Shown piece by piece: positions 35,087 to 44,007 of a stretch of DNA of 64,000 nucleotides. The stretch's first letter is position 1. Every line of letters begins with the position of its first letter. Source of the DNA: DATNBU01 sp964476185. Lineage in GTDB: Bacteria > Desulfobacterota > Binatia > UBA1149 > CAITLU01. Made by a program: the position numbers and the translations under genes. Below the pieces are notes generated by a model. That model searched no databases. It worked only from the letters and a program-made list of their open reading frames with translations, and was not told where the DNA came from. Where the stretch lies: NCBI GenBank assembly GCA_964476185.1, contig CAYYZO010000011.1:1-64000 (forward strand), given 5' to 3'.

Positions 35087-35301
35087 ACAGCCGCCGCTCG
35101 GGTGACGCGGGTCACGCGAGGTCCGGGATTTCCTGCTCGATGCTCCCTGGAGTCTGGATCATGGCGGTCGGGCGCGGCTAGAAGGCCCTCACCCGATGCG
35201 TGCGGGTTCGTTGCGTCGCCGCGCGATCGCGCTCCGGGCGTGGACGAGCGCCCGAACGCGATTCGGAGATTCGAGTCCGCCCGCTCCCCAGGAGGAACCC
35301 C

Positions 35302-37431
35302 ATGAACACGACCCTGGTCGTACGCTCGCTGGCCCTGTCGCTCTTCGTCGCGTTGCCGCTCGCTGCACCGGCTCGGGCGCAGCTTCCCGATCCGGCCGTC
35401 GACTGCAGGGCGGCCGTCGCCAAGAACTTCGCGAAGCTGATGAAGACCGCGCACAAGACGATCGCGTCGTGCCACAAGTCGAGGGACACCGGGAAGCTCC
35501 CCGACACGACCGACTGCAACGACATGGCGGAGGCCGAGGGGGCGAAGCAGAAGTTCACGAGCAGCCGCAACAAGGCCGAGGGCGCCATCGAAGCGGCCTG
35601 CGCCGGGCAGGATGCCGTGCTGACGTCGCTGGGCTCGCCGCCGTACTACTCGACCTGTCCGGTCCCGTGCGGCGGCGTTCCCGATCCGATGACGACGATG
35701 TCGCAGGTCGCCGATTGCCTCGGGTGCTACGCCGAGGCGGTTGCCGAGGACGTGGGCGCGGCGACGCTCGGCCAGCCGGTCCCGACCTCGCTGTCCAAGG
35801 CCGACGTGAAGTGCCGCGGCGCCTTGGCCAAGGGCTACGGCAAGTATGCGGCGACCGCCTACAAGGAAGAGACGTCCTGCCAGCGCGGCCAGGATGCGGT
35901 GGGCAACCACGACCCCGCCGGCTGCGCCGGCTCCGATCCGAAGCTGAAGGTCTCCAAGACGCTGACGAAAGCCGACGCCGGGCTCGACAAGAGTTGCGCC
36001 GCGGCTGCGCTCGCAGCGCTCGACTCGTGCGCCGCGGACACGGTCGGGAACTTGAAGGCGTGCAGCGCGGCCGCGTTCGGGGACGCCGAAGACGACCTGT
36101 TCCTCGCGACCTACGCGATGGCACAGTCGCCGTTCTGTCCGTCCACGGTGCGCCTGACCCAGCTCGCCGGCTGCAGCACGCTCGAGCCGACGGCCGGGGG
36201 TTGCAGCAGCGGCGGCGAGACGACGAGCTCGTTGTCGGAAGGTTGGAAGCCGAGCGGACACGACTCCGGCGTCGTCGACGCCGTCACCCTCGCGCTCGAC
36301 GTGACCTGCCCGGGCACGCCCGGAGCGTGCGGGACGTGCACGGTCGACGGCATCAGCTCGAACAATCCGGCGTTCGACGGGTTCGCGCGTTGTCACGACA
36401 CCCCGTGGGTCGAGTGCACGAACCTGTTCGGTCTCGACGCCGCGTGCGGCGGAGGCCCTTGCGCTTACTTCGCGAGTCCGCCGGTGCCGTTCGTGGCGGG
36501 AGGGGCCCCGCTTTGCGTGCTCAGCCAGTACGACGACCAGGTCTCCGGCGCCGTCGATCCCGATGCGGGCGACGTGGACCTGACGCTGGAGATCCGCACC
36601 CGGCTGCACTCGGGCCTCGGCATTTCGCAGCCTTGTCCGGTCTGTCGCAACGATGCCACGCCGCAGGATGGTGTCGCCGCCGGAACCTGCGACGGAGGCC
36701 CGCGAAACGGACTCGGCTGCGATGCGCAAGGATTCGACCTCAGCTTCGCGGCGACGAACGCGGACGCGCCCACGCAGGGACTCAGCCTCGACTGTCCTCC
36801 CTCGGCGGTCTCGGGCTTCACCGGCAGCGGGTATGCGCGCACGTTCGTGCTGACGACCGGGGCCACGACGCTGCCGGCCGGCGACGCGTGCGACATGCCG
36901 CTAGGCTCGCTCGACTGTTTCTGCGGCGTCTGCAGCGTGGACCCGACCGTCGTGTGCAATGGGGATTCGGACTGCTCCGGCCTTGGTCTCGGGACCTGCG
37001 GGGCGGGCAGCGGATCCTCGCGCCAGCCGAACGCCTGCGGGGACCTCACCTGCGAGCCGACCGGAAGTCCCGACGGGCGGGGCGAGTGCACGGGTGACTT
37101 CGAGTTGTACTGCGACGGCCTGCTCCGCGCGGACGGAAAGGGCATCCTCCCGTGCTTCGCCGACTTCCAGTGCGACGCCTTCGTGACGGGAAGCCCGAAC
37201 CCGGAGGACTGGATATGTCCGGGCGATGATTGCGGAAGCTGCGCCCATGCGGAGACGCGGAGCTGTTTCGTCGATCCGATCGCGTTGAGCGGAACGGCGA
37301 GCGCGACCGCGCCCGTGATCGCCGGCGCGACGTGCGTGCCGCCGACGACGAGCACCTCCGTTGACGCGGTGTTCGGGTTGCCCGGCCCCTCGAGCCTGGT
37401 CCTCGAAACCGTGCTCCAGCCGATGCCCTGA
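35302..37431 (+). CDS. secreted Cys-rich hypothetical protein
   Basis: This 709-residue protein has a signal peptide (MNTTLVVRSLALSLFVALPLAAPARA) followed by helical Cys-containing repeats: VDCRAAVAKNFAKLMKTAHKTIASCHKS, then KCRGALAKGYGKYAATAYKEETSC. These recur as about 100-residue units in the first 250 residues. The rest has many paired cysteines (GACGTCTVDG, CFCGVCSVDPTVVCNGDSDC) and no catalytic motif. Such repeats suggest a disulphide-stabilised surface or matrix protein. The ATG at 35302 has a perfect GGAGGAA ribosome-binding site. I do not recognise a function. Confidence 0.75.
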   Translation: MNTTLVVRSLALSLFVALPLAAPARAQLPDPAVDCRAAVAKNFAKLMKTAHKTIASCHKSRDTGKLPDTTDCNDMAEAEGAKQKFTSSRNKAEGAIEAACAGQDAVLTSLGSPPYYSTCPVPCGGVPDPMTTMSQVADCLGCYAEAVAEDVGAATLGQPVPTSLSKADVKCRGALAKGYGKYAATAYKEETSCQRGQDAVGNHDPAGCAGSDPKLKVSKTLTKADAGLDKSCAAAALAALDSCAADTVGNLKACSAAAFGDAEDDLFLATYAMAQSPFCPSTVRLTQLAGCSTLEPTAGGCSSGGETTSSLSEGWKPSGHDSGVVDAVTLALDVTCPGTPGACGTCTVDGISSNNPAFDGFARCHDTPWVECTNLFGLDAACGGGPCAYFASPPVPFVAGGAPLCVLSQYDDQVSGAVDPDAGDVDLTLEIRTRLHSGLGISQPCPVCRNDATPQDGVAAGTCDGGPRNGLGCDAQGFDLSFAATNADAPTQGLSLDCPPSAVSGFTGSGYARTFVLTTGATTLPAGDACDMPLGSLDCFCGVCSVDPTVVCNGDSDCSGLGLGTCGAGSGSSRQPNACGDLTCEPTGSPDGRGECTGDFELYCDGLLRADGKGILPCFADFQCDAFVTGSPNPEDWICPGDDCGSCAHAETRSCFVDPIALSGTASATAPVIAGATCVPPTTSTSVDAVFGLPGPSSLVLETVLQPMP

Positions 37432-37455
37432 CCTTTGTCCCGGGTCGGGGTCGCG

Positions 37456-37496
37456 CCGCGGCCGGTCTGCAACGCGCAGGCCGGCCGCGGTCGTTT
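37456..37496 (+). terminator. terminator-like hairpin after the Cys-rich gene
   Basis: A 14-bp stem with one G-U wobble (37456-37469 with 37477-37490) is followed by TCGTTT. It starts 25 bases after the stop. Confidence 0.6.
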
Positions 37497-37538
37497 CCGG
37501 CGCCGGCCCGTGGCGCGACCGGCGACGGAGACGGCCTC

Positions 37539-37566
37539 TTTGGATTGCGCCCGCCGGTGTTATGGT
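37539..37566 (+). promoter_or_regulatory. candidate rnpB promoter
   Basis: An extended -10 element TGTTATGGT (37558-37566) lies 16 bases after TTTGGA (37539-37544). Transcription would start within a few bases of the first paired base of RNase P RNA. Prediction from sequence only. Confidence 0.5.
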
Positions 37567-37576
37567 GGCGCCGGAA

Positions 37577-37948
37577 CCTGAGCCGGCCGGGCAGTCGCCG
37601 GCGTCGCATCAGGCGGCGCGGGAGGAAAGTCCGGACTCCGCAGAGCAGGGTGGCCGCTAACGACGGCCCGTCGCGAGGCGGGGAAAGTGCCACAGAAAAC
37701 AAACCGCCGGGCCCGCGCGAGCGGACCCGGCAAGGGTGAAACGGTGAGGTAAGAGCTCACCAGATCCGCCGGTGACGGCGGATGCTCGGTAAACCCCACC
37801 CGGAGCAAGACCGAATAGGGAGGCGGGCTGCTCGCCCAAGGCCTCCGGGTCAAGGTCGCTCGAGCCGCCGGGCAACCGGCGGCCTAGAGGAATGACTGCC
37901 GGGCCGCGCAAGCGGTCGCACAGAATCCGGCTTACAGGCCGGCTCAGG
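37577..37948 (+). ncRNA. rnpB: RNase P RNA, class A
   Basis: This is the catalytic RNA that removes 5' leaders from pre-tRNAs. Helix P1 is a perfect 12-bp pair (37577-37588 with 37937-37948). The conserved core is present: GAGGAAAGTCCGGACTCC near the 5' end, the AGAGTAA-like ACGGTGAGGTAAGAGCTCACC element, and AGAGGAATGACTGCC plus ACAGAATCCGGCTTA near the 3' end. About 372 bases matches class A (ancestral) RNase P RNA. A hairpin with a T-rich tail follows. Confidence 0.97.
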
Positions 37949-38306
37949 TTCCGATTTTCCCTCCCGCGTCCGGCCAGGGCCGGACTTTCTCCTCTCCTTC
38001 GCCTCGGACGTGCGGAAAACGTTCGTTGCCTCCGGTTTCTTTGCAGAAATTCGCTGTCGCCTGCACCGGAGCCCCCCCGCTTCGCTTGACGCCCGTGGGG
38101 CCGTTGACGTACACGATGGGGGCCGGTGGGTAGCAATGGGGCTGAGTGGATACCTCTCCTGTTGCGAGTCGGTCGGGGTTACGCCGTTTCCCACGAATGT
38201 GGGGGCGGTGGTGGATGTGAGGGCTGCCCACCGGTCCTTCTGAGACGGTCGCCAGGCAGGGGCTCGGCGGCCGCCGCGGCTTCTGCGACTTCCCGGCGGG
38301 CGTTCG
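37949..38306. other. intergenic region between rnpB and mraZ
   Basis: 358 bases. The first 40 hold the rnpB terminator. Upstream of mraZ, three short G-rich direct units (GTGGGGG near 38199, GGTGGTGG near 38207, GTGAGGG near 38217) lie at about 9-base spacing, which resembles the repeats bound by MraZ in other bacteria. A TTGACG (38104-38109) is a weak -35 candidate without a well-placed -10. Confidence 0.4.
37968..37990 (+). terminator. rnpB terminator
   Basis: GTCCGGCC (37968-37975) and GGCCGGAC (37978-37985) form an 8-bp stem with a two-base spacer, followed by TTTCT. It sits 20 bases beyond the P1 helix of RNase P RNA. Confidence 0.7.
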
Positions 38307-38753
38307 ATGTTTCGTGGCACGTTCTTCCACTCCCTGGACGACAAGGCGCGGGTCGCGGTCCCGAGGAAGTTCCGCGAGCAGCTTCCCGCCGACCAGGGGG
38401 ACCGCGTCGTCGTCACGACGTCGGTAGGTCCGGGACCCCGCACGCTCGACGTCTATCCGATCGCTTCCTGGCAGGCCCTCGAGGCGCGCATCAGCGCGAT
38501 GCCGCAGTTCACCGAGCGCACCAGGGTGTTCAAGCGCCACTACGTCCACCCGGCGCAGGAACTCGCCATCGACGCGCAGGGCAGGATCCTGATCCCCCAG
38601 GACCTGCGCGACTACATTTCCCTCTCCAAGGAGGCGGTCTTCACCGGCGACCTCGAGAAGTTCCTGGTGTGGTCGAAGGAAGACTGGCAGCGCCAGAAGG
38701 CCGCCGACGCGGCGGCCGGCCAGACGCTGTCGTTCGACGACTTCGGCCTCTGA
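38307..38753 (+). CDS. mraZ: transcriptional regulator MraZ
   Basis: This 148-residue protein has two SpoVT/AbrB-like DNA-binding repeats: MFRGTFFHSLDDKARVAVPRKFRE at the N terminus and AIDAQGRILIPQDLRDY in the second half. MraZ forms a ring-shaped oligomer, binds G-rich direct repeats upstream of its own gene and regulates the dcw operon. It is the first gene of the cluster, as usual. The last 15 residues (TLSFDDFGL) are a common acidic tail. Confidence 0.96.
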   Translation: MFRGTFFHSLDDKARVAVPRKFREQLPADQGDRVVVTTSVGPGPRTLDVYPIASWQALEARISAMPQFTERTRVFKRHYVHPAQELAIDAQGRILIPQDLRDYISLSKEAVFTGDLEKFLVWSKEDWQRQKAADAAAGQTLSFDDFGL

Positions 38754-38770
38754 AGGAGAGGGCGACGGCC

Positions 38771-39763
38771 TTGCCTGCGCACGACGACGACACGATCCCG
38801 CAGGCCGAGGCCGCGGACCGCGAGCGGCTCGGCCGGCACATCCCCGTCATGGCCGACGAGATCGTCGAGGCCGTGCAGCCTCGCCCGGGCCACCGCTACG
38901 TCGACGCGACGGTCGGCGAGGGCGGCATGAGCGAGCTGATCCTCGAGGCCAGCTCCCCGGACGGCGAGCTGCTCGGGCTCGACTGGGACGACGCCGCGCT
39001 CGAGTTGTCGCGCCGTCGCCTCGAGCGTTTCGGCCGGCGCGTGCGCCTCGTGCGCGACTCGTTCGCCAACCTGCGCGTCGCGCTTTCGGACGCGGGCTGG
39101 GGCGAAGGCGCGGACGGCATCATCGTCGACCTCGGGGTCTCGACCCTGCAGTTCGGCCGCGACGAACGCGGCTTCTCGTTCCAGGCCGACGCGCCGCTGG
39201 ACATGCGCATGGACCGCCGGCTCGAACGGACGGCGGCGGACCTGCTCGCCGAGCTTCCCGAGGAGGAACTCGCCGACCTCATCTATAGATACGGCGAGGA
39301 GCACGCCTCGCGCCGCATCGCGCGCCAGATCGTGCGCCGCCGGACGACCAGCCCGGTGCGCACCACGTTCGAGCTGCGCGACGCCGTGCGCGCGGCCGGA
39401 GTGCGGTCGCGGCCGGGCATCGAGCCGGCCACGCGGACGTTCCAGGCGCTGCGCATCGCCGTCAACCGCGAGCTCGAGCAGATCGAGTCGCTGCTCGACC
39501 GCGGCTGGGAGCTGCTCCGGCCCGGAGGCCGGCTGGCGATCCTCAGCTACCATTCCCTCGAGGACCGGATCGTGAAGCAGACCTTCGCGACCTGGTCCGC
39601 CGACTGCCTGTGCCCGCCGCGACAGCCGGTCTGCAACTGCGGGTGGACCGCGAAAGTCCGACGCGTCACGCGCGGCAAGCAGAAACCGTCCGAACAGGAA
39701 ACGTTGCGCAACCCGCGCGCTCGCAGTGCGGGTTTGCGCGTCGTAGAGAGACTCGCCGCATGA
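38771..39763 (+). CDS. rsmH: 16S rRNA (cytosine-1402-N4)-methyltransferase
   Basis: This 330-residue SAM-dependent enzyme methylates N4 of C1402 in 16S rRNA. Features are HIPVMADEIVEAV, the SAM motif VDATVGEGGMSELIL, the VDLGVSTLQF segment, the RGFSFQADAPLDMRMD block, and the C-terminal LSYHSLEDRIVK. I chose TTG 38771 because GGAGAG lies 11 bases upstream and no ATG precedes the conserved region. Its stop overlaps the ftsL start (ATGA). Confidence 0.96.
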   Translation: MPAHDDDTIPQAEAADRERLGRHIPVMADEIVEAVQPRPGHRYVDATVGEGGMSELILEASSPDGELLGLDWDDAALELSRRRLERFGRRVRLVRDSFANLRVALSDAGWGEGADGIIVDLGVSTLQFGRDERGFSFQADAPLDMRMDRRLERTAADLLAELPEEELADLIYRYGEEHASRRIARQIVRRRTTSPVRTTFELRDAVRAAGVRSRPGIEPATRTFQALRIAVNRELEQIESLLDRGWELLRPGGRLAILSYHSLEDRIVKQTFATWSADCLCPPRQPVCNCGWTAKVRRVTRGKQKPSEQETLRNPRARSAGLRVVERLAA

Positions 39764-40197
39764 GCACCACCACGCATCGCGCCGCATCCGTCCGCACTGC
39801 CCACGAGGCGCCCGACTTCCTCGAGCTGCTCACGCGCCCCGGTGTCCTCGATCCGGAGGAGGCGAGCCTTCGTCGCCGCCTGATCTACGGCTTCGTCGTG
39901 GTCGGGGGGCTGTTGCTCGCGCAGATGTGGGCGAGCATGGAATTCCGCAACCTCGGGTATCGCAGCGAAGCGCTCGGGCGCCTGATCCACAAGCTCGACC
40001 AGGAGCGCGTCGAGCTCGAGGACGCCGTCGCCCGCGAATCCCGGCCCGCGCTGCTGGCCTCGCGTGCGGTCGAGCTCGGCATGCAGAAGCCCGGGCACGG
40101 CCAGTTGCGTCGTCTCTCGCAGATGCCCGCCTCGGCGGTGAACGCCGAGCGGGCGGCCGCAGCCCGTGCGGCGGCCGGCGCCGACGGCCTGCACTGA
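39760..40197 (+). CDS. ftsL: cell-division protein FtsL-like
   Basis: This 145-residue bitopic protein has a cytoplasmic N terminus of about 40 residues, one transmembrane helix (about 42-60, IYGFVVVGGLLLAQMWA), and a periplasmic heptad-rich coil (RSEALGRLIHKLDQERVELEDAV). FtsL works with FtsB and FtsQ to activate FtsW/FtsI at the septum. Sequence conservation in the family is very low; the call rests on topology, size and its place between rsmH and ftsI. The start overlaps the rsmH stop by four bases. Confidence 0.85.
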   Translation: MSTTTHRAASVRTAHEAPDFLELLTRPGVLDPEEASLRRRLIYGFVVVGGLLLAQMWASMEFRNLGYRSEALGRLIHKLDQERVELEDAVARESRPALLASRAVELGMQKPGHGQLRRLSQMPASAVNAERAAAARAAAGADGLH

Positions 40198-40219
40198 GTC
40201 CCGCGGGGGTTCTCCGGCG

Positions 40220-42190
40220 ATGCGCAGCCGCAACCGCTTCAGCACGAGCCTGGCCTGGATCGGCGGCGCCTGCGCGCTCGGCGGCGTCGTGCTCGTCGGG
40301 CGCATGTACGACCTGCAGGTCGTCAAGGGCGAGCACTACAAGCGGCTGTCGGAACAGACCAAGTGCAAGGACCGGATCGAGATCGCGTACCGCGGGCCGA
40401 TCGTGGACCGCAACGGTGTCGTGCTCGCGACGACGACGTCCGCGTCGAAGGTCTCGCGCGGGGTCGGCTACCGCTACGATCCGTCGCACGCCGGCGAGCT
40501 CGCGCCGCTGCTCGGCATCGACCGCGCGACGCTCGACTCGAAGCTCGCGCAGGGCGGCGAGAGTTTCCGCTGGCTGTCGCGCGGCGTCGACGAGGACGTC
40601 TCGACGGCGATCCGCAACCTGCGCATCCCCGGCGTCGAGATCCACCAGAGCCAGGAGCGCAGCTACCCGCAGGGTTCCACGGCCGCGCACATCATCGGGT
40701 TCACCGGCGCCGACGCCGACGGCCTCGAAGGCGTCGAGAAGATGTTCGACAAGGAGATCCGCGGCTCGTCGGTCTCCGTGCACGTCTGTCGCGACGTGAC
40801 CGGGCGCGTGTTCCTCAGCAACAGCGAGGACACGGGGCTCAACCGCGGCGGCACCGCCTACCTGACGCTCGACGCGACGCTGCAGAGCATCGCCGAGGCG
40901 GAACTCGCCAAGCAGGTGGAGAAGACGCACGCGACCGCCGGCGCGGTCGTGATGATGGACCCGAAGACCGGCGAGATCCTGGCGCTGGCCAACGTGCCGA
41001 CGTTCGACCCGAACGACGTCGACGAGAGCGCGCTGGCCGCCCGCCGCAACCGCGTCGTCACCGACCTGTTCGAGCCGGGCTCGACGATGAAGCCGTTCGT
41101 CGTCGCTGCCGCGATGGAAGACGGCCTGATCCAGCCGGAGGACAAGTTCTTCTGCGAGAACGGCCGCCTGATGGTCCCCGGCTGGCGAAAGCCGATCCGC
41201 GACCACCACCCCTACGGCACGCTCGACGTCGGCAGCGTCATCCGCGTCTCCAGCAACATCTGCTCCGCGAAGATCGGGTGGATGCTCGGTCCCAAGCGCC
41301 TCTATGAGTACCTCACCGCGTTCGGGTTCGACCGCCTGACCCACATCGAGATGCCCGGCGAGCGCCGCGGCATGGTGCTGCCGCCCGACAAGTGGAAGCA
41401 GATCAACACGACGACGATCAGCTTCGGCCAGGGCATCAGCGTGACCGCGCTGCAACTCGCGACCGCGTTCTCGACGATCGCGAACGACGGCGTGCGCATG
41501 CAGCCACGCATCGTCCGCAAGATCACCGACCAGTACGGCCAGGTCACGCGCGACTTCCCGCTCCAGGAGGAGCGGCGGGTCATCAGCGCGGACGTCGCGA
41601 TCAAGATGCGCCGCATGATGGCGGCCGTGGTCAGTCGCCAGGGAACGGCGTCCGCCGCGATGATCGACGGCGTGCCCGCGGCCGGCAAGACCGGCACCGC
41701 GCAGAAGGCCGAAAACGGCCGCTACAGCGACAGCCGCTGGCTGGCGTCGTTCGCGGGGTTCCTGCCGGTGGAGGATCCTCGCGTCGTGATCGTCGTGATG
41801 GTCGACGAGCCGAAGGGCATGCACTACGGCGGCCTGATCGCCGGCCCCGTGTTCAAGTCGATCGCCGAGGCGAGCCTCGACTACCTCGGCATCGAACGCG
41901 AGCTTCCGGCGCCGACGAACGAACTCGACAAGCTGTTCGAGGCCGACGACGAGCCTCTCCTGCTGGAAGCCGCCGCGACCGATCCGGCCGCGCCGCCGGT
42001 GGCCACGCCTTCGGGCGCGATGCCGGACCTGCGCGGTCTGCCGCTGCGCGCGGCGATGCGGGCGCTCGCCCGGTGCGACTGCGAGGTCAAGATCGAGGGC
42101 CACGGCTTCGTGGTCTCGCACGAGCCGACGGCCGGCAGCACGCTCGACCCGTCCTCGGCCGTTTCGCTCAAGCTGGCGGCGACGCTCTGA
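40220..42190 (+). CDS. ftsI: septal peptidoglycan transpeptidase (class B PBP, FtsI) with PASTA domain
   Basis: This 656-residue protein has an N-terminal membrane anchor (about 9-29), a dimerisation domain, and a penicillin-binding transpeptidase domain with S288-x-x-K (STMK), S344-x-N (SSN) and K490-T-G. The C terminus adds a PASTA domain (about 602-656), more typical of SpoVD and Gram-positive PBPs but also seen in some deltaproteobacteria. It cross-links septal peptidoglycan with FtsW. The ATG at 40220 lies 22 bases after ftsL. A small hairpin with a GAAA tetraloop (42244-42261) separates it from murE. Confidence 0.96.
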   Translation: MRSRNRFSTSLAWIGGACALGGVVLVGRMYDLQVVKGEHYKRLSEQTKCKDRIEIAYRGPIVDRNGVVLATTTSASKVSRGVGYRYDPSHAGELAPLLGIDRATLDSKLAQGGESFRWLSRGVDEDVSTAIRNLRIPGVEIHQSQERSYPQGSTAAHIIGFTGADADGLEGVEKMFDKEIRGSSVSVHVCRDVTGRVFLSNSEDTGLNRGGTAYLTLDATLQSIAEAELAKQVEKTHATAGAVVMMDPKTGEILALANVPTFDPNDVDESALAARRNRVVTDLFEPGSTMKPFVVAAAMEDGLIQPEDKFFCENGRLMVPGWRKPIRDHHPYGTLDVGSVIRVSSNICSAKIGWMLGPKRLYEYLTAFGFDRLTHIEMPGERRGMVLPPDKWKQINTTTISFGQGISVTALQLATAFSTIANDGVRMQPRIVRKITDQYGQVTRDFPLQEERRVISADVAIKMRRMMAAVVSRQGTASAAMIDGVPAAGKTGTAQKAENGRYSDSRWLASFAGFLPVEDPRVVIVVMVDEPKGMHYGGLIAGPVFKSIAEASLDYLGIERELPAPTNELDKLFEADDEPLLLEAAATDPAAPPVATPSGAMPDLRGLPLRAAMRALARCDCEVKIEGHGFVVSHEPTAGSTLDPSSAVSLKLAATL

Positions 42191-42296
42191 GCCGCGGGAC
42201 ATCCTTCCCGGGGTTCCCTGGCCGGGGGCCGCGCCCGCGTCCGGGCGCCGGAAACGGCGCCGGCGTGCGCATCGGTTTGCCGTCGGGGCGTGCATA

Positions 42297-43883
42297 ATGG
42301 CGCCGATGTCCGCCCCCGCCGCCGGCCTGTTCCTCCGCGACCTGTTCGAGCGCGCCGCGCGCCGCGGTCTCGCGGCCGAGTGGAGCGATCCGGGCGCCGC
42401 GGCCACGACCGTCGTGTGCGGAATCCGGATCGACTCGCGCAAGGTCGAACCCGGCGACCTGTTCGTCGCGATGCCCGGCACGCGCGTCGACGGCGCGGCG
42501 TACGTCGCCGAAGCCCGTCGCCGCGGCGCGGTCGCGGTCGCCTGCGACCCGGCCCACGTCCCCGCGGACCTTCCCGCGATCGTCGCGCGCGACGTCGCGT
42601 CCGCGTGCGGCCTGCTCGCGTCGGCGTTCCACGGCGATCCGAGCGACGACCTCGAACTGGTCGGCGTGACCGGAACCAACGGAAAGACGAGCTGCACCTA
42701 CCTCGTGGAAGCCGTCTGGAACGCCGCCGGGCGCCGCCCGGGCGTGATCGGCACGATCGAGCAGCGCTGCGGCGCCTTCGCCCGCGTCTCGTCGATGACG
42801 ACGCCGAGCGCGGCCGACCTGCAGGCGGTGCTGGCCGAGATGCGCGACGCCGGCACCGACGCCGTCGCGATGGAGGTGTCCTCGCACGCGCTCGACCAGA
42901 AGCGCGTCGCCGGATGCCGCTTCCGCGCCGCGCTGTTCACGAACCTGACGCGCGACCATCTCGACTACCACGCGAGCGAGGACAGCTACTTCGCGGCGAA
43001 GGCCTCGTTGTTCCGCGACTACCTCGCGCCCGGCGGCGGCGTGGCCGTGCTGAACGCCGACGACGCGAGGGTGTCGACGCTGGTTTCCGAACTGGCGCAC
43101 CACGACGTCTGGACGGTCTCGACCGCGCCGGGAGCCCGGGCGCGCGCCCGGGTGTTGCGCGCGGATTGCACGCTGGCCGGCATCGACGCCGTGTTCGACG
43201 TCGGCGGCGCCGAGATCGCCGTGCGCTCGAGGCTGGTCGGGGCGGCGAACCTCGCGAACCTTCTCGCGGCGGCGGCGCTCGCGCGCGGCGCCGGCGTCGA
43301 GCCGGGCGCGATCTCGGAAGGACTGTCGGCGTGCCGCGCGGTCCCGGGGCGGATGGAGCGCATCGTCCCGGACGGCGTCCCCGCGCAGGCCGGACCGGCC
43401 GTGTTCGTCGACTACGCGCACACGCCCGATGCCCTCGAGCGCAGCCTGCGCGCGCTCGCCGGCGAAGCGAAGGGCCGCATCATCGTCGTGTTCGGCTGCG
43501 GCGGCGATCGCGACCGCGGCAAGCGCCCGATCATGGGGCGGATCGCGGCCGAGCTCGCCGGCGTCGCCGTGCTGACCTCGGACAACCCGCGCAGCGAGGA
43601 CCCGCACGCGATCCTCGACGAGATCGAGCGCGGGATCGGTGCACGAAAGGCCTCTCGCAGCGCCTCCGAGCTTGCCGCGCCGAAAACGGGCGGGTATCTC
43701 GTCGAAGCGGATCGGCTGCTCGCGATCGAAACCGCGATCGCGATCGCGGCGCCCGAGGACGTGGTCCTGGTCGCCGGCAAGGGGCACGAGGACTACCAGG
43801 AAACCGCCGGCGTGCGGCGGCATTTCGACGACCGCGAAGTGGCCCGCGACCTGCTCGCGCGGCGACTCGCGGCGGCCGGATAG
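42297..43883 (+). CDS. murE: UDP-MurNAc-tripeptide synthetase
   Basis: This 528-residue Mur ligase adds the third amino acid to UDP-MurNAc-L-Ala-D-Glu. It has the ATP loop GTNGKTS (near 124-130) and the DNPR motif (D429) that selects meso-diaminopimelate over lysine, so the cell wall is predicted to be DAP-type. The C-terminal GKGHEDYQE motif is present. ATG 42297 is used; a second ATG three codons later is possible. It lies 106 bases after ftsI. Confidence 0.97.
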   Translation: MAPMSAPAAGLFLRDLFERAARRGLAAEWSDPGAAATTVVCGIRIDSRKVEPGDLFVAMPGTRVDGAAYVAEARRRGAVAVACDPAHVPADLPAIVARDVASACGLLASAFHGDPSDDLELVGVTGTNGKTSCTYLVEAVWNAAGRRPGVIGTIEQRCGAFARVSSMTTPSAADLQAVLAEMRDAGTDAVAMEVSSHALDQKRVAGCRFRAALFTNLTRDHLDYHASEDSYFAAKASLFRDYLAPGGGVAVLNADDARVSTLVSELAHHDVWTVSTAPGARARARVLRADCTLAGIDAVFDVGGAEIAVRSRLVGAANLANLLAAAALARGAGVEPGAISEGLSACRAVPGRMERIVPDGVPAQAGPAVFVDYAHTPDALERSLRALAGEAKGRIIVVFGCGGDRDRGKRPIMGRIAAELAGVAVLTSDNPRSEDPHAILDEIERGIGARKASRSASELAAPKTGGYLVEADRLLAIETAIAIAAPEDVVLVAGKGHEDYQETAGVRRHFDDREVARDLLARRLAAAG

Positions 43884-44007
43884 ACCGCCGGGCAGGCGGA
43901 AGTGGCGGTGGGGCCGATCCTCGACGAGGGCCGGCCGGGAGGTGAGAGGGCGTGAGCCCCGGTTCGCTCGCAGCAACATTCGCATCAGCCGCCGAGGGGA
44001 GGTTCCC

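Noticed and set aside
42244..42261. Hairpin with GAAA tetraloop between ftsI and murE as a terminator
   Set aside because: Only a 7-bp stem and no U tract, in the middle of an operon; it is more likely incidental.
39830..42697. 955-codon open frame opposite ftsL, ftsI and the start of murE
   Set aside because: It crosses three coupled genes with intact catalytic motifs; its sequence is Arg/Asp/Ala-rich filler.
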